Assembly (NCBI RefSeq): GCF_016801775.1
Contig: NZ_CP069004.1
Span: forward strand, 2,480,001 to 2,544,000
Reading direction: 5' to 3'
From: Sulfitobacter mediterraneus
GTDB taxonomy: Bacteria > Pseudomonadota > Alphaproteobacteria > Rhodobacterales > Rhodobacteraceae
Length of the DNA stretch: 64,000 bases
Part shown: positions 39,320 to 47,543 of the stretch, one piece after another
Layout: every line of letters begins with the position of its first letter
How positions within the stretch are numbered: position 1 is the first letter of the stretch
The notes under the pieces: generated by a model
Told to the model about the DNA's origin: nothing
The model's input: only the letters and a program-made list of their open reading frames with translations
The model's database searches: none
Program-made: the position numbers and the translations under genes

Positions 39320-40357
39320 TTATCTTTTGCGATGGCGGCGCAGCGTATCACCAAATGACAACGTTGGCGTCAGTGTAACCTGCTGCGGCATGTCCGGATC
39401 CGGCTCATCCATGGTCTGGTTTAAGATAATCCGCGCCGCCGCCTGCCCGATCTCGGCGCGGCAGGCATCCATGGTCGCCAACTGGCGCGGCAATCCTTGC
39501 AACAGCTCAACTCCGTTAAAGCCAGCCAGACCGATCTGGCCGGGGATATCGACGCCTTGATCAATCAGGTACAACAACCCGCCCGCGCCGATCATATCAT
39601 TGGAGTAATACAGAAAATCCAGATCGGGAGAGCGTTCAAGCATCTCCTGTGTCATCTCGCGACCCTTGGCCAACGCCGACCCGCCGGAATAAAAAGCGCG
39701 GTCCTCGATCTCTATGCCAGCCTTTGCCAATCCTTCGGTAAACCCCTCGAACCGCTTGCGCGCCCGATGGTCCAACGGCATTTTGGTGCCCATAAACCCG
39801 ATGTGCTCATATCCCTCTTTCAGGATAGCATTGGCCATCTCGCGCCCCGCGCGGCGGTGCGAGATCCCCACCATCGCGTCTACAGGCCGGCCATCGGTGT
39901 CCATGATCTCAACCACCGGAATACCCGCATTGCGCAACATCGCCCGCGTCGCTTCAGAATGCTCCAGCCCCGCAATAATCACCCCGGACGGACGCCACGA
40001 CAGCATCTCGTAAAGCACCCGCTCTTCTTTCTCAGGCAAATAGTCGGTCACGCCAACCACAGGCTGCAATGGCGTGTCTTCCAACACCTGATTGACGCCG
40101 TTCAAAACCTCCGGGAAGACCATGTTGGACAGGGACGGAATGATCACCGCCACCAAATTGACCCGTTGGCTGGCCAATGATCCGGCAATCTGGTTCGGCA
40201 CATAACCCAGTTCCTTGGCCGCGGTCAGCACCTTTTTCCGTGTTGCTTCAGACACATCACCGCGATTGCGCAACACCCGGCTGACGGTCATTTCAGAGAC
40301 GCCGCAGGCATCGGATACATCACGAAGGGTCAGCGGGCGTTTTGGGGGTGTGTTCAA
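39320..40357 (-). CDS. LacI family transcriptional regulator
   Basis: A 345-residue regulator. The N-terminal HTH (TLRDVSDACGVSEMTVSRVLRNRGDVSEATRKKVLTAAKELGYVPN) is textbook LacI, followed by the hinge and a periplasmic-binding-like effector domain of the gluconate (GntR-of-LacI) branch. TTG 40357 with AGGAAT about 8 bases upstream is chosen; the frame to 40474 would add residues without family likeness. Its targets are not evident, since the following gene is a DNA glycosylase. Confidence 0.92.
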   Translation of the reverse strand: MNTPPKRPLTLRDVSDACGVSEMTVSRVLRNRGDVSEATRKKVLTAAKELGYVPNQIAGSLASQRVNLVAVIIPSLSNMVFPEVLNGVNQVLEDTPLQPVVGVTDYLPEKEERVLYEMLSWRPSGVIIAGLEHSEATRAMLRNAGIPVVEIMDTDGRPVDAMVGISHRRAGREMANAILKEGYEHIGFMGTKMPLDHRARKRFEGFTEGLAKAGIEIEDRAFYSGGSALAKGREMTQEMLERSPDLDFLYYSNDMIGAGGLLYLIDQGVDIPGQIGLAGFNGVELLQGLPRQLATMDACRAEIGQAAARIILNQTMDEPDPDMPQQVTLTPTLSFGDTLRRHRKR

Positions 40358-40481
40358 ATTTCTATTCCTGAATGCATATGAAACAGTTACCGCGAAGCAC
40401 CCCTCACGATCAAGCGCCGCCTGCACCCAATGCAATATGCCGATGACAAGCCCCGAACGCTGGGCTAAACCCAAGCCTGCT

Positions 40482-40558
40482 GGCCCCGTGGCTCAACTGG
40501 ATAGAGCAGCCCCCTCCTAAGGGGCAGGTTGCAGGTTCGAATCCTGCCGGGGTCGCCA
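40482..40558 (+). tRNA. tRNA-Arg (anticodon CCT)
   Basis: A 77-base cloverleaf: acceptor GGCCCCG pairs with CGGGGTC (one G-T), the anticodon stem GCCCC/GGGGC encloses CTCCTAA with anticodon CCT, and the T arm contains GGTTCGAATCC. The 3' CCA is encoded. Its 3' half is repeated at 42246-42288, marking it as the attachment site of an integrated element. Confidence 0.95.
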
Positions 40559-40600
40559 ATAAATCATTGAAATTAAACATTTTTTGTTGGATTGTGGAGT

Positions 40601-40617
40601 AAGGTGATTTTCACCTT
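40601..40617 (+). terminator. Candidate hairpin terminator downstream of tRNA-Arg
   Basis: AAGGTGA-TTT-TCACCTT, a 7-bp perfect stem followed by TTA, 43 bases after the tRNA. It may end the tRNA transcript, and it lies inside the island's left arm. Confidence 0.4.
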
Positions 40618-40657
40618 TTACTGCGTTTTACCGCATTTTCGTGTGAATTCCTGCAAA

Positions 40658-40689
40658 CTGCACGGATTTTCCGTGCAAAATCCGTGCAG
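40658..40689. repeat. Perfect 13-bp inverted repeat in the island's left arm
   Basis: CTGCACGGATTTT and AAAATCCGTGCAG separated by six bases. The right half, extended to 20 bases (40672-40691), recurs as a direct repeat at 42171-42190. Confidence 0.9.
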
Positions 40690-40691
40690 TC
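40672..40691 (+). repeat. 20-bp direct repeat, left copy
   Basis: CGTGCAAAATCCGTGCAGTC, identical to 42171-42190. Together the copies flank the island's single gene just inside the tRNA-derived ends. Confidence 0.9.
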
Positions 40692-40897
40692 GGTTCCGCG
40701 TTCGTTCTCGAAGGAAGAGCGTATTTGAGTACGAGGCCCCTTGAGGGTATCGATCATGCGTTGGACGAACCTGATGTTCATCTTGAGGTCAGTACACAAG
40801 AAAGAAGCCTTTTCTTCCGTCGATGCCTGTTGTGCAATGGGTTCAAATGTATAGAAATCCAGAGAAAATTTCTGCTTTAGCGAAAGGCGCGTTGGCA

Positions 40898-42139
40898 ATG
40901 AAAATTTTCTACTCTTGGCAGGTTGATGCTCCACGCAAAGTTAACAAAGATTTCATTTTCGACGCCCTGAATGATGCAATCAATGAAATCAGTGCTGAAT
41001 CAAAAGTATCTGAATCGGAGCGTGAAGGACTTAAGATTGATCAGGACACGCAGGGGGTCTTAGGCTCGCCAGAGGTAGCGCGAGTGATCTTCGACAAAAT
41101 CGCCGCTTCAGATATTGTGGTAACTGATGTCTCACTGGTCGCCTCGGGAAAGGGCGAGAAACGTCATATTAACAGCAACGTGGCAATTGAATTGGGTTTT
41201 GCATACGCAAAACCCGGTGACGAAGCTGTGCTAAAAATCATGAACACCTATTTTGGGACGCCGGAACAATTACCTTTTGATCTCAGGATACGGCGACACC
41301 CGGTCAAGTATCATCTTGAACCTGGATCTGACGCCAAATCTCTTGCCAAAGCTCAAAAAGATCTCGTCCAACAGCTTGTTGGTATTCTTAATTTGTATCT
41401 ACAAAATCCAGTTATTGAGCCGATGGCCGCCCATGTGGAAACCCCTAGTACACGGCTAAAAGGCATGTTTTGGGAACCAAGCGAGCCGCTGGTTCCCAGT
41501 AACGGGCGCAGGCAAAGCCATGACGTATTCTTCAATGCGGTTCGAGTTCTTTACTTCCGGTGCATTCCAATCAGTGCCCTGCCAGAACTATCATCGCGGG
41601 AAGCGGAGGACGCGACGGCCAAGTTGATGCCGCTTCTGTCAGAAGGTGGCTACAGCCGAACGCGCAACAAATGGGGGGCGGCATCTCATTGCGTGGCGCA
41701 TGACGGTGAACTCATGGGTATGACGCAGGTGTTTCGGAACCGCGAAATTTGGGGAATTGACGCGTACTATTCGTCAATAACCAATAACCCAGAAGACGAT
41801 GACGAAGAATATTTTGCCTACCTACCCACGGGAGCTATCCAACGTGAATACATTAGATCGATAAATAGCATCCGACGTTTGGCGTCGGAATTAGGCTATG
41901 GCGATCAGTACATTGTTGAAATGGGATTTTCCGGAGCAGACGGCGTGCAGCTTGCGAGAAGTCGCGCGTATTTTGAAACATTTGTCGGTCCTATCTATCA
42001 AAGTGAAGTAAATCTGCGAAAAACCATTACTGCAGACTATCCTACTGAGATGATCATGAATGATTTTTGGGAACTCCTGTTCTCTGAGGCAGGTAGTAGT
42101 GTTCCTGAAGAACTCGTCTGGATGCCAGAGGACAGATAG
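40898..42139 (+). CDS. TIR-like / nucleotide-binding protein, candidate defence effector
   Basis: A 413-residue protein in two parts. Residues 1-150 begin MKIFYSWQVDAPRKVNKDFI, then DQDTQGVLGSPEVARVIFDKIAASDIVVTDVSLV and SNVAIELGFAYA. This alternating fold with a Glu (about residue 98) in N-V-x-x-E-L-G resembles TIR-like and nucleoside-deoxyribosyltransferase-like domains, where that Glu cleaves N-glycosidic bonds such as in NAD. Residues 190-413 match nothing I recognise and may sense or bind a partner. ATG 40898 has AAAGGCG ahead of it. The codons are more AT-rich than those of the neighbours, it is the only gene of the tRNA-Arg island, and its position fits a transferred defence gene; that function is inference. 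Confidence 0.7.
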   Translation: MKIFYSWQVDAPRKVNKDFIFDALNDAINEISAESKVSESEREGLKIDQDTQGVLGSPEVARVIFDKIAASDIVVTDVSLVASGKGEKRHINSNVAIELGFAYAKPGDEAVLKIMNTYFGTPEQLPFDLRIRRHPVKYHLEPGSDAKSLAKAQKDLVQQLVGILNLYLQNPVIEPMAAHVETPSTRLKGMFWEPSEPLVPSNGRRQSHDVFFNAVRVLYFRCIPISALPELSSREAEDATAKLMPLLSEGGYSRTRNKWGAASHCVAHDGELMGMTQVFRNREIWGIDAYYSSITNNPEDDDEEYFAYLPTGAIQREYIRSINSIRRLASELGYGDQYIVEMGFSGADGVQLARSRAYFETFVGPIYQSEVNLRKTITADYPTEMIMNDFWELLFSEAGSSVPEELVWMPEDR

Positions 42140-42150
42140 GCGGTTTGCAT

Positions 42151-42201
42151 GACATGGACTGTTCGTATTACGTGCAAAATCCGTGCAGTCCTGTCCATGT
42201 C
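42151..42201. repeat. Nested inverted repeats in the island's right arm
   Basis: GACATGGA (42151-42158) pairs with TCCATGTC (42194-42201), and GGACTG (42156-42161) with CAGTCC (42187-42192). The second 20-bp direct repeat lies between the outer arms. This may act as a terminator for the TIR-like gene or as a recombination-protein site. Confidence 0.55.
42171..42190 (+). repeat. 20-bp direct repeat, right copy
   Basis: Identical to 40672-40691. Only the right half of the left-arm palindrome is present here. Confidence 0.9.
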
Positions 42202-42245
42202 CTCGTGTAACCAACTAATCTGACTCACAAAAATCGAGCAAGCAT

Positions 42246-42288
42246 GCCCCCTCCTAAGTTGCAGGTTCGAATCCTGCCGGGGTCGCCA
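42246..42288 (+). repeat. Degenerate tRNA-Arg 3'-half (attachment-site copy)
   Basis: GCCCCCTCCTAAG (42246-42258) and the next 30 bases (42259-42288) both match tRNA-Arg(CCT), but the 7 bases GGGCAGG between them in the tRNA are missing. It cannot form a tRNA and is best read as attR of the island. Confidence 0.88.
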
Positions 42289-42519
42289 GCCTTGTCCATA
42301 GCGACGGATGACGCGAAAGGCACCGATGTGCTGGACTGTTGGATGGGCGGCATTTATCGGTATCGCATTCTCACTAGGCAATGCGAACCGGCAGGCGATC
42401 CCTCGAGATCAGCCCCAAGATCGTCCGAGTTCTCCTAGAAAGGGTGCTGCGAAATTCCGGTTTAGGATCAGGTAAAACCGGGATTTGGCCTTTCGCGGTC
42501 GTTCTCGGAAAACTGGGGT
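42289..42519. other. Spacer between island and aldehyde dehydrogenase, no gene seen
   Basis: About 230 bases. The only structure noted is a 7-bp hairpin CCGGTTT/AAACCGG at 42457-42481, which could act as a weak terminator for the minus-strand aldehyde dehydrogenase gene. Confidence 0.45.
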
Positions 42520-44013
42520 TCATATCACAAGATAGTCGGGCATGTCCTGATAGCAGACGGGTCGCATCCAACGGCGGATGGCCATGGGGCCAACTGACGT
42601 ATGCCCAAAATTCGTTGAGGCTGGATATGGCCCGCCATGCACCATCGCGGATGCTACTTCTACTCCGGTCGGAAATCCGTTGGCGAGAATTCTGCCCGCT
42701 TTTCGCTCCAGGATGGCAAGCAGTTTGCGGGCCTGTGGGGCGTCTTCTTCATCCACGTGCAAGGTGCAGGTCAATTGACCCTCCAGCTCATCGGCCAATG
42801 ACAGCGTCGTTTCCGGATCAGGTGAACGCACGATCAATCCGAAGGGTCCAAACACCTCATGGCGCAGCGCTGGGTTGGCACGATATTCCGACGCAGCTAC
42901 GGAACTGACGAATGGCGTCACCTGACGGTTTTTGGTTTGACCTTGAAACGCCAATCTGCTCATCTGCGCGATTTTTTGTGTCTTAAGGGAGAAGTCATCG
43001 GCAATTCCAGATGTCAGCATCGGCTGGGGCGCGACCTCTTGGAGAGCCGCCACTGCATCAGCAAGAAATGCATCGCCCTGTGGCCCTTCGGGCAATACGA
43101 TCAAGCCGGGATTGGTGCAAAATTGCCCCACGCCCATGGTCAGTGAAGCCGCCCAGGCCTTGGCAATGTCGGTGCCTCGTGCTGCCAAGGCGTACGGCAA
43201 AACAAAAACCGGGTTGATGGATCCAAGCTCTCCGAAAAATGGGATTGGAACCGGCCTTCTTGCACAAAGGTCGAACAGTGCCCGCCCGGCCCCTAGCGAG
43301 CCGGTAAAGCCCACGGCGCTTATCAGAGGATGCTCAACCATTGCGCGGCCCAGATCATGGGTGCTGCCCTGGATCATTTGAAACATCGCTGCGGGATAAC
43401 CTTCGGCGGCGACGGCGGCCCCAATGGCGCGTGCAACGATTTCACCCGTGGCTGGGTGGGCTGGATGACCTTTCACAATGACCGGGCATCCGGCGGCCAA
43501 TGCTGATGCCGTGTCGCCGCCGGCGGTTGAGAATGCCAGTGGGAAATTGGAGGCGCCAAACACAGCGACCGGACCAACGGGACGCTGCACCAAGCGCAGA
43601 TCAGGGGCGGGCATGGGGCTTCGATCCGGCTGTGCGGGATCATGGCGTTGATCCAGATGATCTCTGCTTTCAATGTAATCGGCAAACATGCGCAGCTGCC
43701 CGACAGTTCTGCCACGTTCCCCCACCAAACGCCCGCTGGGAAGGCCAGTTTCTGCCATTCCATAGGCTGTTATTGCGCCAGCCTGGGCGTCGATATGCGC
43801 CGCAATCCTGCGCAACAAAGCGGCGTGGCGCTCTACCGGCATCGCGTTCACGCTGGCAAAACAGGCCTCTGCGGCCATCGCTGCCCGGTCTACCTCTGCG
43901 GCGGTACCTTCGCTGACCTCAACACCGTGCCCGGTCAGTGGTTTGCTTGTGAATTTGGCGTCAGAACTGACCCAATCTCCATCGATCAGGTGTTGGCCTG
44001 TTGGTTCAATCAC
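42520..44013 (-). CDS. Aldehyde dehydrogenase, 2,5-dioxovalerate dehydrogenase-like
   Basis: A 497-residue ALDH-superfamily enzyme. The catalytic Cys lies in GVGQFCTNPGL (near 292) and the general base Glu in FFGELGSINPVFVL (near 255); GASNFPLAFSTAGGDTASALAAGCPVIVKGHP is the nucleotide-binding segment. GQFCTNPG is typical of the alpha-ketoglutaric-semialdehyde (2,5-dioxovalerate) branch, which acts at the end of sugar-acid and hydroxyproline breakdown. GTG 44013 with GGAGAT upstream is chosen over TTG 44046, which would overlap the preceding gene. It follows the ThDP enzyme and GntR regulator in one minus-strand operon. Confidence 0.88.
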   Translation of the reverse strand: MIEPTGQHLIDGDWVSSDAKFTSKPLTGHGVEVSEGTAAEVDRAAMAAEACFASVNAMPVERHAALLRRIAAHIDAQAGAITAYGMAETGLPSGRLVGERGRTVGQLRMFADYIESRDHLDQRHDPAQPDRSPMPAPDLRLVQRPVGPVAVFGASNFPLAFSTAGGDTASALAAGCPVIVKGHPAHPATGEIVARAIGAAVAAEGYPAAMFQMIQGSTHDLGRAMVEHPLISAVGFTGSLGAGRALFDLCARRPVPIPFFGELGSINPVFVLPYALAARGTDIAKAWAASLTMGVGQFCTNPGLIVLPEGPQGDAFLADAVAALQEVAPQPMLTSGIADDFSLKTQKIAQMSRLAFQGQTKNRQVTPFVSSVAASEYRANPALRHEVFGPFGLIVRSPDPETTLSLADELEGQLTCTLHVDEEDAPQARKLLAILERKAGRILANGFPTGVEVASAMVHGGPYPASTNFGHTSVGPMAIRRWMRPVCYQDMPDYLVI

Positions 44014-44032
44014 GAGGGATCTCCAATTTGGT

Positions 44033-45679
44033 TTAATGTCCCTCAAGGCGCATCTTTGGCGACAGCGCGGCAGGGTCGAGTTTCAGATGAAGGATAGCAG
44101 GCAGGCCGCTTTCACGGGCCGCAGTCAGCGCGGGGCCAAAGGCCTCGGTGGTGGTTACGGTCGCACCGAAACCGCCATAGGCTTTTGCCAGCGCTGCGAA
44201 ATCGGGATTTTTCATCATTGTTCCGGACGGGCGCCCCGGATAATGGCGCTGTTGATGCATCCGGATTGTGCCATACATACCGTTGTCAGAAACCAGGGTG
44301 ATCACAGCCGCGCCCTGCTCGCATGCGGTCCCAAATTCCTGGCTGACCATTTGGAAACACCCGTCACCGGCAAGGCAAATCACATCGCGTTCTGGATGGT
44401 GCAACTTGGCCGCGATGGCCGCAGGCAAACCATAGCCCATTGAGCCTGATGTCGGCGCCAGCTGGGTCCGCCAACCACGATAGCGGTAATACCGGTGCAA
44501 CCACGCAGAGTAGTTGCCCGCACCATTGGTCAGAATAGCATCGTCGGAAAGTGCCGTGTTCAGGTGCGAAATCACCTGCTCCATCTTAAGCGCGCCGGGT
44601 GTCTCTTGCGGTTCTTGCCATTGCTCATAGGCCGCGCGCGCATCCGTCAACCATGCCCCACCTTCGCGGGAAATGGACATATCCCGGAGCTGTTTGATAA
44701 CCGGTCCCGGCTGGGCCACGACGGCCAAAGTGGGGTAATATACTCGGCCGATTTCCGATGGGTCTGCATGAATATGGATCAGTTCCTGATGTGAAACAGG
44801 CGGGGTCAAGAGCGTATATCCAGAGGTCGTCATCTCACCCAACCGCGCACCAAGGGCCAGAATCAAATCTGCCTCTTGCACCCGTTTCGCGAGGTCCGGA
44901 TTGATCCCGATCCCAACATCGCCGACATAGTTTGGATGCCGGTTGTCGAGAAAATCCTGACACCTGAAGGATGCGCCGACAGGCAAACCCATCTGCTTTG
45001 CAAATGTGCCAAGCGCCTCTGCTGCCTCCGCATCCCAACTGGCCCCGCCTGCAATGATCAACGGTCGCTTGGCCGTAGCCAATTTTTCCACAACACCCCT
45101 TAGATCGGTGTCCGCGGCCTTGCCCGATGGCAATGTTGCTGCCGGAACCGGTACGCCTTCTGCAACGCCAGACAACATATCCTCCGGAAGCGCGAGAACC
45201 ACAGGGCCGGGCCTGCCGGATTGCGCGATATGAAACGCGTGGCTGATGTATTCCGGGATGCGGTCGGCGCGGTCGATCTCGGCGACCCATTTCGCCAGCG
45301 GACCAAACATCGCGCGATAGTCCACCTCCTGAAACGCCTCGCGGTCGCGTTGGTCACTTGCGACCTGCCCCACAAATAGAATCATCGGTGTGCTGTCCTG
45401 GAAGGCGATGTGGACACCGGCACTTGCATTTGTTGCGCCCGGACCACGGGTGACAAAGGCAATACCGGGCTTTCCGGTGAGTTTCCCGGTCGCTTCGGCC
45501 ATCATCGCGGCCCCGCCTTCCTGACGGGCGACGACCACATCGATATCGGCATCATAAAGCCCGTCAAGCGCCGCCAAGAAGCTTTCGCCCGGAATGCAGA
45601 ACACCCGCTCGACCCCCTGTGCCACCAGGCATTGCGTCAAAAGGGCGCCGCCGTGCAGCGGGGAAGGAGCGTCGGTCAT
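44033..45679 (-). CDS. Thiamine-diphosphate-dependent enzyme, acetolactate-synthase-like
   Basis: A 548-residue IlvB-type protein. The catalytic Glu is in VVARQEGGAAMMAEATG (near 51), the first-domain GPGATNASAGVHIAFQDSTPMILFVGQ follows, and the C-terminal ThDP/Mg motif is GDGCFQMVSQEFGTACEQGAAVITLVSDN. Enzymes of this group act on 2-oxo acids (acetolactate synthase, glyoxylate carboligase, sulfoacetaldehyde acetyltransferase and others). No small regulatory subunit is nearby, so a catabolic carboligase or decarboxylase is more likely than branched-chain amino acid synthesis. It lies between the GntR regulator and the aldehyde dehydrogenase. Confidence 0.87.
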   Translation of the reverse strand: MTDAPSPLHGGALLTQCLVAQGVERVFCIPGESFLAALDGLYDADIDVVVARQEGGAAMMAEATGKLTGKPGIAFVTRGPGATNASAGVHIAFQDSTPMILFVGQVASDQRDREAFQEVDYRAMFGPLAKWVAEIDRADRIPEYISHAFHIAQSGRPGPVVLALPEDMLSGVAEGVPVPAATLPSGKAADTDLRGVVEKLATAKRPLIIAGGASWDAEAAEALGTFAKQMGLPVGASFRCQDFLDNRHPNYVGDVGIGINPDLAKRVQEADLILALGARLGEMTTSGYTLLTPPVSHQELIHIHADPSEIGRVYYPTLAVVAQPGPVIKQLRDMSISREGGAWLTDARAAYEQWQEPQETPGALKMEQVISHLNTALSDDAILTNGAGNYSAWLHRYYRYRGWRTQLAPTSGSMGYGLPAAIAAKLHHPERDVICLAGDGCFQMVSQEFGTACEQGAAVITLVSDNGMYGTIRMHQQRHYPGRPSGTMMKNPDFAALAKAYGGFGATVTTTEAFGPALTAARESGLPAILHLKLDPAALSPKMRLEGH

Positions 45680-45697
45680 TTTCGGGATATCCTTGTA

Positions 45698-46444
45698 TCA
45701 AGCAAAATCGGCCCGCGCGGCCAATCGATCGGCAGCACGTTCAAAACGGGTGCGGGTTGCCGTGCGCGCGGCCTCCGTGTTTCCGGCACGCAGAGCGTCA
45801 AGCACAGCGCTGTGTTCGGCAATAATCTCCGGCCCAAATTCCGAGGCCGCAGCGTTTTTCAGGAACGCTGAGCGCAGATTATTCTGGATGTTTGCTTCGA
45901 TCATCGCGACGACCTCGGCATAATAGGGATTGTTCGACGCCTCGGTGATGTAGCGATAAAGCAGCAGTTCGCTATCGACCCGCTCTTCGAGCGCATCAGA
46001 AGGGCCACGTTCGTCTGCGACAACCATGCGCTTGAAGGCAGCTTCGATCTGCGCCAGTTGATCGGATGTGCGCGTGCTTGCCGCCAATGCCGAGGCCCCT
46101 GCCTGAACGCCTGTGCGCAACTGCAAGAGCTGAACAATCTGCTTTCGCTTTTCAAAACAGGCGGGGCTGATTCGAAAGGCGGCCCGTTGCGACGCGTCCG
46201 TGACAAATGCACCCACGCCCCGCCGAGAATCCACGATACCATCATAACGCAGCAGAGATATGGCCTCTCGCACAACGGTTCGGGCCACGCCAAAGCGCTT
46301 TGACAGCTCCGATTCTGTTGGCAAGCGATCGCCCGGCATCAACTGCCCACCCTCGATCGCACCAATGATGGAAACCGCGACTTCGTCCGGCAAACGGCGC
46401 GGGCGATCGATCCGATCAAAAAGATTCGCACTGTCTGACATCAA
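45698..46444 (-). CDS. GntR family transcriptional regulator (FadR/FCD type)
   Basis: A 248-residue protein with an N-terminal winged helix (LPDEVAVSIIGAIEGGQLMPGDRLPTESELSKRFGVARTVVREAISLLRYDGIVDSRRGVGAFV) and a C-terminal all-helical FCD effector domain. It precedes the ThDP enzyme by 18 bases and faces the divergent dehydrogenase/TRAP operon, so it probably represses both. ATG 46444 or 46441 can serve as start. An operator-like TGTCTGACA overlaps this start region, indicating autoregulation. Confidence 0.93.
   Translation of the reverse strand: MMSDSANLFDRIDRPRRLPDEVAVSIIGAIEGGQLMPGDRLPTESELSKRFGVARTVVREAISLLRYDGIVDSRRGVGAFVTDASQRAAFRISPACFEKRKQIVQLLQLRTGVQAGASALAASTRTSDQLAQIEAAFKRMVVADERGPSDALEERVDSELLLYRYITEASNNPYYAEVVAMIEANIQNNLRSAFLKNAAASEFGPEIIAEHSAVLDALRAGNTEAARTATRTRFERAADRLAARADFA
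46432..46440. promoter_or_regulatory. GntR operator-like site at the regulator start
   Basis: TGTCTGACA, the same 9 bases as in the palindrome at 46525-46537, placed at the first codons of the gntR gene. FCD-type GntR proteins bind T-G-T-N-x-A-C-A dyads. Confidence 0.5.
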
Positions 46445-46524
46445 AAATTCTCCAAAATTAAGGCTGTTGCGTCCTTAGCATAGGGTCTCTGACAGCCATT
46501 ATCAAATGGGATATGATAAAACAG

Positions 46525-46537
46525 GTTGTCTGACAAC
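46525..46537. promoter_or_regulatory. GntR operator-like palindrome upstream of the + strand operon
   Basis: GTTGTC-T-GACAAC, a perfect dyad fitting the FadR/FCD GntR pattern, 38 bases before the start of the beta-hydroxyacid dehydrogenase gene. A half-site (TCTGACAG) at 46487-46494 lies between it and the site at 46432. Confidence 0.65.
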
Positions 46538-46575
46538 TGTTTTAATGCTTTGGTGAACGAAATTGGGAGAAACAT

Positions 46576-47472
46576 ATGAGAATCGGGTTGATTGGCCTTG
46601 GCGGCATGGGGCGTGGACTGGCCAAGAACATGGCGGCAAAAGGTGTCGACATAACAGTTTCGGATCTGGATCAAGCGCGCGTTGATCACGCCGTAGGTCT
46701 GGGGGCGAAGGAAGGAAGCACAGCCGCGCAGATGGCTTCTGACTGCAATGTATTGATGATCTGCGTCACCACAGCCGAGGCAGTGCAAGGCATAGCTTTG
46801 GGCCCGGATGGCGCACTGTCACACATGTCCCCTGGCGACGTTCTGGTAGATCACACAACCGTATCTGCCGAACACGTAGACCTCATGCGTGCACAATGCG
46901 ACGCCGTCGGTGTCCGCTACGCCGAAGCGCCGATGACGCGCACCCCGGCACACGCCGACCGCGGAGAGGTCAACATCCTGTTTGGTGGTGACGAAGACCT
47001 GATCGAACATCTTCGCCCGGTATTTGAAACCTATGCCGAAAACATTTTTCATGTCGGGCCCGCCGGTCATGCGATCCGCCTCAAGTTGATCCACAATTAC
47101 ATCGCCTTCGCCAATGTCGCGACCTTCTGCGAAGGCTTCGCGCTGGCGGCAAAAGAAGGTCTCGATATGAGCAAGGTCATCGGGATTATCTCCGCTGCTG
47201 GCGGGAAATCGGGGATGATGGACCTTTATGGCGAATTGACCCTGCTCCGGGACTTTACCCCGCATATGTCCCTGTCCAACGCCCAAAAGGACGTTCGCTA
47301 TTACGCTGAATGGCTGGAACAAGCAGGCCTGCCCGGCTTTATGGCGCAGTCCGTTCATCAAACCTACGCGCTGGCCTCGATCATGGGGCATGGCGACGAA
47401 GGCTGCACAGCCGTCATCAAGGCATACGAAGATCTAACCGGGGTCGAGGCGAAACTGCCCGAGGCACAATAG
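46576..47472 (+). CDS. NAD(P)-dependent beta-hydroxyacid dehydrogenase (3-hydroxyisobutyrate dehydrogenase family)
   Basis: A 298-residue enzyme with the Rossmann motif IGLIGLGGMGRGLA (3-16), the substrate segment DHTTVSAEH (near 98) and EAPMTRTPAHADRGEVNILFGG (near 122), and the catalytic Lys in IRLKLIHNYIAF (near 177). The family includes tartronate semialdehyde reductases and 3-hydroxyisobutyrate dehydrogenases; the substrate is a short 3-hydroxy acid. It is the first gene of the + strand operon and is followed by a TRAP transporter, so it may act on the imported acid or its product. Confidence 0.9.
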   Translation: MRIGLIGLGGMGRGLAKNMAAKGVDITVSDLDQARVDHAVGLGAKEGSTAAQMASDCNVLMICVTTAEAVQGIALGPDGALSHMSPGDVLVDHTTVSAEHVDLMRAQCDAVGVRYAEAPMTRTPAHADRGEVNILFGGDEDLIEHLRPVFETYAENIFHVGPAGHAIRLKLIHNYIAFANVATFCEGFALAAKEGLDMSKVIGIISAAGGKSGMMDLYGELTLLRDFTPHMSLSNAQKDVRYYAEWLEQAGLPGFMAQSVHQTYALASIMGHGDEGCTAVIKAYEDLTGVEAKLPEAQ

Positions 47473-47543
47473 GCCTTGCCCCAAACACATGCCGCAATGG
47501 GTCATCTGCGCGGCGCAATAACTGCATTACGGGAGGAAACCAA

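Larger units (their letters stand above)
40559..40897. other. Left arm of the island, no gene seen
   Basis: About 340 bases from the tRNA end to the TIR-like start codon. It holds the hairpin at 40601, the inverted repeat at 40658-40689 and an AT-rich stretch suited to a promoter. Frames here are short and unlike known proteins. Confidence 0.5.
40529..42288. mobile_element. Mini genomic island at tRNA-Arg(CCT), no integrase
   Basis: About 1.7 kb bounded by direct repeats of the tRNA 3' end (40529-40558 and 42259-42288, 30 identical bases). The interior is visibly richer in A+T than the flanks. It contains one complete gene (TIR-like protein) and, near each end, the sequence CGTGCAAAATCCGTGCAGTC, which resembles integrase arm sites or an element-specific recognition repeat. 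No integrase, excisionase or toxin-antitoxin gene is present, so the element is either mobilised by another integrase or the remnant of a larger island. Confidence 0.75.

Noticed and set aside
40611..40934. 107-residue minus frame in the left arm, and a like-sized one at 41891-42214, sharing DCTDFAR
   Set aside because: The shared residues come only from the 20-bp DNA repeat; neither frame has a ribosome site and one is antisense to the TIR-like gene.
42381..42908. 175-residue + frame after the island
   Set aside because: Most of it is antisense to the aldehyde dehydrogenase, and the part before it has no family likeness, so it is not an integrase remnant.
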